From positions 3,899,001 to 3,963,000 of the forward strand of contig JAQPZY010001561.1 of the NCBI GenBank assembly GCA_029931535.1: a DNA stretch of 64,000 nt, in the 5' to 3' direction. The notes beneath the pieces are model-generated. The model had not been told where the DNA came from. It searched no databases and saw only the letters and a list, made by a program, of their open reading frames with translations. A program made the position numbers and the translations under genes. This DNA comes from Margaritifera margaritifera. Lineage: Eukaryota; Mollusca; Bivalvia; Unionida; Margaritiferidae. Position 1 is the stretch's first letter; each line of letters begins with the position of its first letter. Below, one piece after another: positions 1-50,799 of the stretch.

Positions 1-596
1 GGCATGTATTTTTACTCTATAGTATATAGCTGAATGAGCACTTTTATGTATTTAAATTTATTGTAAAGAAAAAGTTTTCAATTAATTCATTTAAAATTGT
101 GTATTTATATAACAATAAACCATAAACTTTTTTTCTCTTTCTAATCATGAATATTTTATCAGCTAAAAATGAATAAAGAATTCATGTTTTTAATATATAT
201 TATTATCAAAATTCCTGCCATGGGAACGTAATTCCTTGATAAAAAGGGAAACAACCTATATGATGCTAAAAGAGTCAATGGGAACATTTTTTTTTTTCTC
301 ATACACCTACAACTGTAATTGCCCATTTGCAAACAACATCTATTATTGTAACTTTGAGTCTGTTACACAAACTTGCACCCTTGCAGTCTATGTTTGGTAA
401 GTGCTCGTAGTTGACGCGAGTGGTGTAACTTTGGCATATTTATGACATGCAACTCTCATTAACTAATTATACGTTCAACTAGTGTATTAATCTACACCAT
501 GAATAACAGTTTTGCAAATGTAGTTTCCTTGCTTAATTCTGCCAACATCTGTAACTTACTGTGCTAAAAAATATTTAAAGAGTCTAGAGAACTTAC

Positions 597-40028
<39,432 letters not shown>

Positions 40029-40600
40029 TACTGTACTCCTCTTTTAGATAATCCCTCATACAGTCAAGGTGCGTATGTCATCAGCTATATAAATATAAAA
40101 AAAAATTTGCACAATCATTCAAAAGTGTTACCATGCAATAACAGTTAATATGATTATATGTCCTTACTACGCATGATATTACTCACCTGCATACATTTTA
40201 AAGAGGCAAATGCAGTACTAATAAGACGTGTCCACTGGATTACAGGGCACCCATGTCAGGATAATTTCCAGCTATGGTAGCATCTAACATGTTGTTTCAC
40301 TGTGTTTTTACTTTGAGTAACTTCTGCTTTTTGGTATGTTTTCTATGAATATGAAAGGTGTTCATGCTAGGACTCTACATATCATATTTGGTACAATATG
40401 GCAAGGCAGTTTGGATGAGGAAGTCATGATAATTTTTTTTGTTTTTTTAGATATTAGTAACAATAGCCATACATGATCGGCACAGGAGATATGTATTATT
40501 TGTAGGTTTTCCACCTGACTGCTTGTAAATCACTCGGTTTCTAGGTAAGGGACTTTGAGCATATTTTAGGAAATATTAACACCTTATTTGATCAAAATTG
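40029..40600. other. 5' flank of the RCBTB-like gene
   Basis: This is where the 5' untranslated region and promoter of the minus-strand gene would be expected, unless a non-coding first exon lies further right. No TATA box, CpG-rich stretch or splice donor could be assigned with confidence. Confidence 0.35.
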
Positions 40601-41765
40601 GCAGTTCTGAAAACTGAAGAAGTTGAAAATAGGTTTTCCATATGTTTGCTACTCAAGCCACGCCACTGCTTGGGGAGCCAAATTGGACACAATTTAGACA
40701 GAGCATGTTTAAAGATTCACTCCTACCAAGTTTGATAAAAAATTGGCTAAGTTGTTTAAGACAGGAAATTGAAAATAGGTTAAAAAAGGAAGCCACACCA
40801 TGGCTAGGGATGCCACCCTGGGCAACATTTTATAAGCATACCTTATGAAATATTTCTACCAGATTAGATTACAACTGCCTCAGCCATCCTGGAGAAAATG
40901 CTGAAAATAGGTTTTCCATAAAGTTGCAAAGGAAGCCAACCAATTATTAGAGGAGCCACATGAGACACAATTTTTAAAGACCATTTCCAAACAAACATTC
41001 CTACCTGTATCACTGAAAGTGGCTAAGCTATTCTACAGAGAAAGTCAAAAACAGGTTTTCCAATATCAAAAACAGGTTTTCCAACTGGTAGCTATTGAAG
41101 CCATACTATTGCTAGGGGAGCCATCACAAATATTTTTGACAGAGCATGTCCTAATAAGCAATCCTACCAAGTCTGACCCAAAATGGCTCAGCCATTCTGG
41201 AGAAGAAATTGAAAATAAAAGTTTTTCATACGACTGCTATGTAAGTCACACTGTTGCTAGGTTGGTTCAACTGTTGCCGAGAAGAATTTGAAAATAGTTT
41301 TCCAACCCAAACAATGGGTTGGCTTCCACAGCTATGGAGATCACACATTGCTATGGGAGTCACTCTATACAAATGTCTTGTATAGCATGTAGTAAGTGAT
41401 ATTCCTACCAACTTTGGGGGCCCTGGGTGGCTGAGTGGTCTAAGGCACTTGCCTTTACAGATCACTGACATCTGACTTCTATTTGTGTGAGTTCGAGTCT
41501 CGGCTCAGCCAACGTGGGTATGTGAGAAAGCTTACCATTAGCTTCCTGTGGGTCAGTGGTTCTTCCTAGGGTTTTCCTGGTTTCTACTTCCACCAAATAC
41601 ACTGATCGCCATGTAAAGCCTACCATGCACTGAAAAATGGTGTTAAACCCAAAACTAGCAAGTCTCATAAAAATTGGCAGAGGATAGGAAGTCAAAAATA
41701 GGTTTTTGCATTTTGGTTGCATTGGAAGCCATTGACAGCACTGCTAGAGGGCCTGCCTAAATACA
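40600..41765. repeat. Degenerate tandem block, about 140-bp unit, interrupted by a SINE
   Basis: The blocks GAAATTGAAAATAGGTTTTCC and GCTAGGGGAGCCA recur at about 140-base steps. The block is broken at 41416-41660 by a family A SINE and resumes with GAAGTCAAAAATAGGTTTTT. Confidence 0.75.
41416..41660 (+). mobile_element. tRNA-Leu-like SINE (family A), copy 3
   Basis: This is the clearest copy. The A box is GGGTGGCTGAGTGGTCTAAG, the B box is GAGTTCGAGTCTC, and the body ends in GGTGTTAAACCCAAAAC. The head resembles a leucine or serine tRNA. Confidence 0.9.
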
Positions 41766-41965
41766 ATATTGGTACAGCATGTCCCAAGGACATTTCTACC
41801 AAATACAATATTGGTACAGCATGTCCCAAGGACATCTAAATACAATATTGGTACAGCATGTCCCAAGGACATTTCTACCAAATACAATATTGGTACAGCA
41901 TGTCCCAAGGACATCTAAATATAATATTGGTACAGCATGTTCCAAGGACACTTCTACCAAGTTTT
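41765..41965. repeat. Short minisatellite with alternating units
   Basis: Five copies of AATATTGGTACAGCATGTCC and CAAGGACAT, alternating between a long linker (TTCTACCAAATAC) and a short one (CTAAATAC). Confidence 0.93.
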
Positions 41966-42276
41966 ATTGAAATTGACCGTGTTTTTTAATGTGGACTATA
42001 GCCTTATAGTCAGATGAACTAAAATTGATTAATTCTGCTTCTAAGTTCAGTCCAAATAACTGAATTTATTAGTTGTAAGCTGCCTAACTCCAAAATTTGT
42101 ATGGTTTCGGCCACCCAACTTCGTCTTGCAGCTCTGCAGTTCAGAATAAAAAGAATGGTGGATAACGTCCTTTATTATTTTTTAAGAGAACAGTGGTGAA
42201 CTTTGTTCGTCTTTCACTGATACAATGGGGATTTTTTAATGGGTCTTTAGGGGCTGATTTTGGATTTTGCTAAATG

Positions 42277-42412
42277 GGATCCAAGTGCCTTTCCCAAGGA
42301 CACAATGAGGCAGCCAACCTGGGCTGGCCTGGGCAGGTATCGAACGCACAAACCTTGGATTACAAGTTCGACACTGCACCAACTGAGCTATAGCAGCTCC
42401 CTTTTAGGGGTT
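42277..42412 (-). mobile_element. tRNA-derived SINE (family C), tRNA-Thr-like head
   Basis: On the minus strand the A box is TATAGCTCAGTTGGTGCAGT, the anticodon-loop-like stretch is CTTGTAATC (TGT, threonine), and the B box is GTTCGATACC. The following core is TGTCCTTGGGAAAGGCACTT, a block found in many lophotrochozoan SINEs. A functional tRNA is unlikely because the acceptor stem does not close. Confidence 0.75.
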
Positions 42413-43499
42413 GAAAATGGGCCCTGCCTCAATAAGAAATATGTTTATATTTCAAAATCATTAAGAATTCCACATTTTACCATCTGAGTCCTCAAAATTT
42501 TGTTTGTAATTGTTCCAATTATTTTTCCAAAAATCATGGGCTGAGGCTCTTTTCCCAATCACCTTAGAAAAATCCCTGCACAAGAACAAAACATTAGCAA
42601 CAGCCTGTAAATCCAATACATATACATGCAAATCTCCTTTACTGCATTTGTCTTCTTTCTTTTACACTTTGTGTAATATGTGTAATGTAATGTGTAATGT
42701 TTATTATAACTCTTCAGTAGCACAGAAAGTTAGTGACCGTCTCTTATACTGTGTGTCATAAGTTCAAGCATCAGCTCTGACGACCTGCTTTGTGTACATC
42801 TGAACAAAGCACATAGCCTCATTTTAGCTGATAGCCATTGTTTTCTGTTGAAAATGCTGATTTAAATATGATTTATTTTATGTTATTATCATCATTATTA
42901 ATACTATTAGTATTATTATTATGACAGTATACCATATATTTTAGTGTCTGTTCCCACTCTTTTGTTGCTTGTACTTGTTCTTATCATCACTGAAAAACCC
43001 AAGAAGTTGTTACCTGCTACTTTTTATTTGAGGGACTGCATCACTTGCTGCATGAAATCAGTTGCAGAATGATTGTTACATATTCTTGACTCTGCTGGTA
43101 TTTAACGGGCACAGTACAAAATTAAAACTAAAGGCAAAGAACATTTTCAATCTTTGGCTTACATAAATAATACATTGCACATAGAACAGAGAATAAGTAA
43201 CAGTCATATGGTAACTGGTTGCCATGTAGACCCTCAGTTTGCTGACATCTTGCGTACAGTTCCAATTATCATTTTAAACCCAACCTGTGATAAAATCACC
43301 AACTAGGAAGTGACACATTGACATGGAAGGCATTTACATGTGATAAAAAAAAACAAACATGCACTTAGGATACAATAAACAGGTGGAATGAAAAAACATA
43401 AATAGAGCGATATTTTATATTTCAAAACAACGAGTACACACTGGACTGTGTGAACAAGTGATGGACATTCTGCAAACTGTATGGTGAACATACACGTAT

Positions 43500-44190
43500 A
43501 TTTTATACCCAGTCTTACACTTATGTTCTAGATATATTTTTAATACCCAGTCTTTCAGGATACATTTTATACCGAGTCTTACACTTATGTCAAGGATACA
43601 TTTTATACCCAATCTTAAACTTATGTCCAGGATACATTTTATACTGTCTTACACCTATGTTCTAGATACATTTTATACCCAGTCTTAATACACTTATGTT
43701 CTAGATACATTTTATACCCAGTCTTAATACACTTATGTCCAGGATACATTTTATACTGTCTTACACTTATGTTCTAGATACATTTTATACCCAGTCTTAA
43801 TACACTTATGTTCTAGATACATTTTATACCCAGTCTTAATACACTTATGTCCAGGATAAATTTTATACCCAGTCTTAATACACTTATGTTCTAGATACAT
43901 TTTATACCCAGTCTTAATACACTTATGTTCTAGATACATTTTATACCCAATCTTACACTTATGTTCTATATACATTTTATACCCAATCTTACACTTATGT
44001 CCAGGATACATTTTATACTGTCTTACACTTATGCTCAGGATACATTTTATACCCAGTCTTACACTTATGTTCTAGATACATTTTATACCCAGTCTTAATA
44101 CACTTATGTTCTAGATACATTTTATACCCAGTCTTAATACACTTATGTTCTAGATACATTTTATACCCAGTCTTAATACACTTATGTTCA
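43500..44190. repeat. Minisatellite, about 33-39-bp unit, about 18 copies
   Basis: Units of ACTTATGTTCTAGATACATT and TTATACCCAGTCTTAATAC, with length variants lacking AATAC. On the minus strand the array reads open as peptide repeats, which I take as chance. Confidence 0.95.
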
Positions 44191-44579
44191 GGACTATGCA
44201 ACCAAATACAGCATTATGCCACATGACTTTATCAATCACATGGCACATCAGCAATTTCTCAACTGGTCATCTCTGCCCAAAACAGATGAAGGGTATATCT
44301 TCATGGCAGTGCATTTTAAAAAAAATGTCTCCTAGAGCAAACAACACCAGATTAATAACTAACTTATTGCTGATAATTTGCAACTGGGATTGAGCTTTGC
44401 TAGCCATAACAGGATCGCTATGCCCATCCTAAATAAGTTGGGCCGTCCAAGTACATTATTTGTAATGTCATAAATGCATTTTGATTTTTAATAATAAAAT
44501 CTGTTTTTCAGATTTTAAAATATTATTGTTTCTTGTTTAATTTCTTACTAATGTTTATTATGATTTTGAGTGAATGAAA

Positions 44580-44640
44580 TGAATTACACTGAAAAAATGA
44601 ATTACACTGGAAAAATGAATTACACTGGAAAAATGAAATT
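44580..44640. repeat. 18-bp tandem repeat, 3-4 copies
   Basis: Units of AAAAATGAATTACACTGG. Confidence 0.9.
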
Positions 44641-44649
44641 CATTTTTTA

Positions 44650-45550
44650 TATAGGAACCCTGAAACTGTCTGGAATGGCTCAACAAAAAAGAAAATAATA
44701 ATATTAATAACAATAATAATCAGAGCTCAAAAATCAGATAGCAACAATGCCTGGTGTCACTCTAAATCTAGATTAGGCCACACTCATATTCTAAGCAAGT
44801 TGACCATTGGGCTTGTCACAAAAGAATGCTATCTAATTTGCCTGAAAGAAACCTTAAGCGCACCAGCAAAATGCAGCATTTTCATTTTGAAGTTACTGAA
44901 ATACAATGGTAAATTATTAATATTCAGCCTTCTACTATGGTTCTGTTTGTAGGTCCCTCCACCTTACGAAGATCATCTGTCAAGTTCTATCGAAAGCGAC
45001 AGTATGAACTGTTGTGTACAAATTGAAGCATGTGACCTACATGTATAAATGAGAACAGTATTATTTCTGTTCTCCATATTTCATTGGTTAGCTCTAATTT
45101 GTGCTCATTTTACAAGCATGAATAAAAATCAGCTTACCCCTGCTCATGCTGACTTAGTGAAGCATCACTGGTTAAATACATCCAGCAGTACCTATGTGAC
45201 TGTTTGAAAATTAAGCTAAGCTTTGGGAGTAACAACTTATAATAGCCTTCAATATAACATTTTTCACCCTAAAGTAACTGAGATCATTACATTATATTTT
45301 AATTCATTTAGTTCAAGTAGTTGGTAGCCAGTGATTCGATTGATATGGAGTGAGTGTTTTCTGTAACTGTGACACATCCACAGTATTATCGCATGAACCA
45401 ATTACAAAACCTGAAGCTACCCTGTTATTGATTCATATAAAAAAAAGAACAATGCCTCACTGACTACATTTCTGTTTTCAACTTTGATTGAGAAACATGG
45501 CAGCATTCAGAAAATAAAAGTACTTCACGGCCCCTGAATACTCTTCCCTA
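44650..45550. other. No recognisable gene
   Basis: AT-rich sequence without repeats or coding signals that I can support. Confidence 0.5.
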
Positions 45551-45552
45551 CA

Positions 45553-45690
45553 GATCACGATGAAGTACTCAGACTGTACATTGACCTGAAGGCAAAGCTG
45601 AAGACATGCAGTTACAGATCGCGATAATGTACTCAGACTGTACATTGACCTGAAGGTAAAGCTGAAGACATGCAGTTAGAGATCGCAAGA
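45553..45690. repeat. Two-copy tandem duplication, about 70-bp unit
   Basis: Two adjacent copies around TACTCAGACTGTACATTGAC and CTGAAGACATGCAGTTA. Confidence 0.9.
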
Positions 45691-45760
45691 GCTGAGGTGT
45701 ATACCATAAATTATTAAGGACTACACAACTGAATGTGCAGAAATTGTGAAATTGTTGGAA

Positions 45761-45844
45761 ATCATGTTTGTTGTGAGCACCTCTACAACTGAATGTGAAC
45801 GAGGGTTCAGTCTCAAGAACAATATCACAAATATAAGGGACTGA
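45761..45844 (+). pseudogene. hAT transposase dimerisation-domain fragment
   Basis: A short frame reads MFVVSTSTTECERGFSLKNN and then stops. The STxxCERGFSxxNxI pattern is the C-terminal dimerisation motif of hAT transposases. Nothing else of a transposase could be joined to it, so it is a relic. Confidence 0.65.
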
Positions 45845-46317
45845 CCTATTTAATTTATGTGTATATGGGGGGATGGGTGAAATAATAGTAATAAAAAATA
45901 TCACCCTGTCAGGCAAGTGGATTTTGAGTCAGGACAAGTGATTTTCTTCAAGCCACTTGCCCTTGTCCTGTGACTGAGAAATATTGTCTTCAAGGACTGA
46001 TAATAACAACAATAATACAGTATTTGTACCTTGATAAGATGGTAGCAGGAGTGGGGTAGGGGATGTGGCCATGATGTAAAACTTATTGACTTATGCAACA
46101 GTACAGTAGACAATCATGCAAGATACTGATTTATGGAAGCAAAACAAGTTAATCTGATAATCTGATGGGGGGGGGGGGAGGCAGAGAAGGGACAGGGAAA
46201 TCTCAAATTCAGATGTTGATTTTGAAGATGGGTTTTCTGCTCATGTGAAAATGTGAGACAAGGGGATTGAAAGAACTTCTGTATGCCTGCCACCCATGCA
46301 CACAAATACTGACCAAT

Positions 46318-48206
46318 GTTATGTATGATGTTTATATAATATTATAAATATTTTAGGAAATTATAAATGTTCCTTCACTTTAATATTTGCTTAAATCTTA
46401 ATGTTGTCAGGAAAAACATGTTTAACTAGTGTCCTTGAATTAGGTTGTTTTGATCAATATGTTTTCTCAATTTGAAGGTCAAGGTTGAATTTTTGTTTAC
46501 AAGTAAAATTCCATTAAGATGACACACATTCTAGAACATTCTGTCATGTGACCAATCTTTATATATACCATGTTTGGTGGAAATTTATTCAGTTTTGACA
46601 TTACCATCAGTCTTGTAAAGAGCTATTACAGTTGTGAAAATTCATTCCAAATTCTAAGAGAGGAATTATTTTAAATATTCATTGGATTATAACAGTGCTC
46701 ATAAACTTTTGGATTTTGGATTTTTAATTGATGATCTTGGAATTTATGTGAACTTATTCAGAGATTTTGGAATATTTCATTTTGACATCAGCACATCAAA
46801 GATTACTAGTACATCAGGACTTTGGAGACCATTAGCACATCATAACATTCAAGGACACAGCCGTGAATTCGGAACATTCTATATTTAGGACTTGTGATTA
46901 GAACAATCATTCTTATTGGATTATTAGGATTTCAAAATAAATTACTGTAAGTGACTTTTTGATTTTTCATTTTAATTATCTAGTAATAAATTGCTTGTTG
47001 ATTTTTTACTTGATTTGTTGGTTTCACTTTCTTTCTGTTACATTTTTCTTAGACCATAGAGTCATAACACCAATCAAAAAATGAAAGCGGATGATTAAAA
47101 AAAATGAGTATGAAAAGACATCCACTAGACGAACCCATGACAACGGCATTTTAAACTAAATTCTTTTACTGAATAATTTTTAAAATTATCTTTATTAACA
47201 TAGATCAATCATAGCCAACTTTCAAAATATTGATTTAAACAAATTTTTATTCCTCTTAAAGGAAATATTTTATAGTTTACAAATGTCTTGTATAACTTCA
47301 ATTTCTGAAAGTGAAATTCATCATGAAATATCTCTGAAGTCCCAGATTATTTCCAAACATCCCACCTGGACAAGGAATCTTCTTTCTTCACACTATGGGA
47401 GTACAAATTTAAAATTGCATGAGCAATGAAACACAATAGGGATTGGTGTTAATGACTCCTTGGTCTAGAAAAATGTAACAAAAAGAAAGTGAAACCACCA
47501 AATCAAGTAAAAATCAACAAGCAATTTATTTCTAGATAATTACTGTAATGTGTATTAAAATCCAAATAATCCAATAAGAATTAGTGTTCTAATCACAAGT
47601 CCTAAATATAGAATGTTCCGAATTCACTGCTGTATCCTTGAATGTTATGATGTGCCAATGGTCTTCAAAGTCCTGATGTACTAGTAGTCTTTAATATGCT
47701 GATGTCAAAATGAAGTACTCCAAAATATCTCTGAATAAGTTCAGATAAATTCCAAAATCATCAATTAAAAATCCAAAATCCAAAAGTCTATGAGCACTGT
47801 TATAATCCAATGAATATTTTAAATAATTCCTCTCTTAGAATTTGGAATGACTTTCCACAACTGTAATAGCTCTTTACAAGACTGATAGTAATGTCGAAAC
47901 AGAAAAACTGTCCACTAAACATGGTATATAAAAAGATTGGTCACATGACAGAATATTCTAGAATAATAAATGTACGTGTGACCATTGACAGGTAACAAAA
48001 TCAACCTTGACCTCAAATTTGGTAAACATTTTGTTGATCAAAACTATCCATTAGTTCAAATCTGAAGTAAACGGCCTAATTCAAGGACACTAGTTAAACA
48101 TGTTTTTTCTCATAAACAACAATAAGATTTAAGCAAATATTAAAGTCAAGAAACATTTATAATTTCCTAAAATATCTATAATATTATATAAACATCATAC
48201 ATAACA
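46318..48206. mobile_element. 1.9-kb foldback element (two arms of about 760 bp)
   Basis: The left arm, 46318-47078, is the reverse complement of the right arm, 47440-48206, over nearly its whole length with moderate divergence. The outer tips read TGTTATGTATGATGTTTATA and ATATAAACATCATACATAAC. A spacer of about 360 bases separates the arms. No transposase is visible. A single diverged arm occurs at 6930-7390. Confidence 0.85.
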
Positions 48207-48469
48207 ATTGGATACATTCATTTGGTAACCGAGTTTCGTATTATTGTGGCTTCTTAGATCCATAGTATAAACGCAAGTTAATGAACCCTGTCATTCCTTC
48301 AAATTCATAAAAGGTGCTTTCTAAACACGAGGCATACAATTTAAGTTTATGGATATTGTGGTTAACCACAAATATACCATGTAATATAAGAGAAAAACAT
48401 CATCATTATTTATTGGATCTACTACAACTCAGACATGCAAAGATCTTAATTTATTATTTTGAAAACAAT

Positions 48470-48668
48470 TACTGTAAATACTCGCATATAAGCTAGGTTC
48501 AAATGCACACAACATAGACCTTGATCTGCAGTTGCATAATGTGCCAGCAGATCAGGGTCTATATTGTTTGTTCTACTGATTAGTCCTTACAAACTGCATT
48601 ATGCGCCAGCAGATCTGGGTCTATGCAGTTTGCAGATGGTATCGGATTATACGCGAGTATATACGGTA
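48470..48668 (+). mobile_element. TA-flanked MITE family 1, copy 5
   Basis: A copy from TACTGTAAATACTCGCA to GCGAGTATATACGGTA, with an internal loss of about 20 bases relative to full-length copies. Confidence 0.85.
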
Positions 48669-48739
48669 CATCAAAATTATTAACACTGTAAAAATTAGCC
48701 GTCATGGATATGTTTCTTTGTCTTGATCTAATCCTGGAC

Positions 48740-50050
48740 CTGAACAATTATTCTCCAAAGATGAAGAAGCAAATCTTGTCAGTCATCTGCAATACATGGC
48801 TGATATAGGCTATGGTTACACAAAGACCAACATCCAGCATCTTGGGATTGAATATGCCATTTCTTTGAGCAAACGAACCTCAGCCAACCAACCTCTAAGG
48901 TACCGTTGGCTTTACAGCTTTTTGCATCGTTAGCCAGACATACACTTGACAAAGCCCCATAAACTTGCAAAATAATAAACCAGAAAACATATATAATATT
49001 GATGAAACCAGAATTAGTACTGTGCACAAGTGACCCAAAAACATCTGTGGCAAAATTCAATAGCTCAGGCAGTTACATCGCCAAGGTGACCCCAATTGCT
49101 GGAGGAAATGTAATAGCAAAATCATATCCTCCATTTTTTGTACTTCCCAGCAAGAGGTGGAAAAAACATTTCTCAGAGGGAACTCCATTTGGGTCAGATG
49201 GTGACAGAATTGGTTTGTCAAATTTCTTGGTTTTTCTAAAATACCTAACAGAACAATTTGCAAAACATGCCTAAATCAACAATACTGGTAAGAATTCCAC
49301 CAAACCATTTATTTTATGTGACCGTCACAAGTCCCACTTCACATTGCTTGACTGGGCAAATAAGAACAATGTTATTATTCGTCCTCACTCACTATACCAG
49401 CTATCAAACTCTGCCCCTAGATGTGTCTTTGGCCCAATGATGTCTGTCTGCTATTGCAAGTGCTAGCATTTCCTTCAGATAAATCCTGCACTAAAAATAT
49501 GAGGGTAAAATTGACAGTAAGGCCTACCAGATGGCCATGTCTATGGAAAACTTGATGTTAGCTTTTAGGAAAGCTGGTGTGTTCCTGATAAACTGTCTGT
49601 TATCTCTAACTCTCAGGTAACTCCAGCTAATGATATACCAAGATGACTACATGAAGAACATCATGGGTGAAACACAAGTGGAGGCAGACAATGCACATCA
49701 GTCCATACAAATTTCCACAGATTTTGTCAACTGCATATAGGCTGTCATGGCTGCAAATGTCTGTAATGCCTGAAAAATCACACCCATTATAAAGAAACTA
49801 GTAAGAAAGTTTGTACTGCCATTTATAACAAGAAATCTTGCCAAACAAGCAAACATCATTACACTGAAACAAACAGTAGCAAACAAAACTGCAAATCAAA
49901 GAAGATTATTGCCACACAAAAAAAACCCCAAGACTTCTCTTAATGTTCCCAATGAAATGCTCGAAAAAGTGTCAGTTAACAATGAATTCAAGCTGGTACA
50001 AAATTCTGATCAAAAGGACTCCACTCTGTTCCTAAATATAAAAGAGTCTT
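48740..50050 (+). pseudogene. Pogo/Tigger-family (DDE_1) transposase pseudogene
   Basis: Broken frames show the family landmarks in order: MADIGYGYTKTNIQHLGIEY, then NIYNIDETRISTV (first catalytic Asp), and a GNVIAK plus FFVLPSKRWKK stretch like the usual GNxIPPxFVFPR strand. FLCDRHKSHFTLLDWANKNN then matches the second Asp region, LLLDNHxSH in relatives. Several stops and frameshifts interrupt it, for example around 49035 and after 49274. It is a dead autonomous DNA transposon of the type often found in marine invertebrates. Confidence 0.75.
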
Positions 50051-50642
50051 ATTCCTTTAAAAGATTTTTCTGACTCTAACATGGAAGTGGTTTCGAATGA
50101 TGAAGTATGCTGTGTGTAACTTCTATCATCCACCACAATTACATCGATGCACAAGCATCATCTTAACCAAATGGGCAAAATGTGACTTTGTTCCCACTAG
50201 ACACATTTTGACTATTGTACAGAGGTTACGGTGATCAGGATGGGTGATGTTTTCAGGTGTCCCCACTGCCATGAAGCTAGTTTAAAGTTGACTCTGTGCA
50301 AAAAACAAACAATAGTTGAAAGAGTTTTTACAGTTTACTTAAAAAGATATAAATTCCAGTAGTTATGATTTTAAAAAAACAGCGTTTTTATTTATTATAT
50401 AACCATATTTTTAAATGTGTTGACATTGGATAACATTTCTTGAAAATTATTTTTTTTCTGTATGAAAATCATTCACCGTGATTAATGTCTCACACGTTGA
50501 TTACTAATGGAGTAGGATATAAATGAAAAATAACTATACTGACTGTTTTCTAAGTAGTAATGAGGTATTAGGTCGTACCGACTAATGTATAATAAATATT
50601 AGCGTCCGTTCGCGAGTTATTTTAACCCTAACAATAATAGTT

Positions 50643-50790
50643 GCAGGCACAGGGGCTCGTTATTTTCTAGGTCAGTGGATAGAGGGCTGGGGGGATCCAA
50701 CCTGTAACAATATAACATGCTGGATCCCCCCAGCCCTCTATCCACTGACCGATACTCCTAATTTTCTTTGTAACGAGCCCCTGTGGCTGC
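50643..50790. mobile_element. 148-bp foldback MITE
   Basis: Terminal 20-base arms, GCAGGCACAGGGGCTCGTTA at the left and its complement with one mismatch at the right (50771-50790), enclose a second, perfect 30-base inverted repeat. That inner pair runs 50670-50699 with 50721-50750. Two stacked hairpins result, with a 21-base loop. Confidence 0.9.
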
Positions 50791-50799
50791 AGGGCAAAA

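Noticed and set aside
41416..41500. Functional tRNA-Leu gene
   Set aside because: The tRNA-like head is followed by a body shared with two other copies, and its stems are incomplete; it is a SINE.
42277..42412. Functional tRNA-Thr gene
   Set aside because: A and B boxes are present but the acceptor stem does not pair and a SINE core follows.
42720..42830. Further tRNA-derived SINE
   Set aside because: A weak A-box and B-box-like pair is present, but no shared body with the other families; not strong enough to list.
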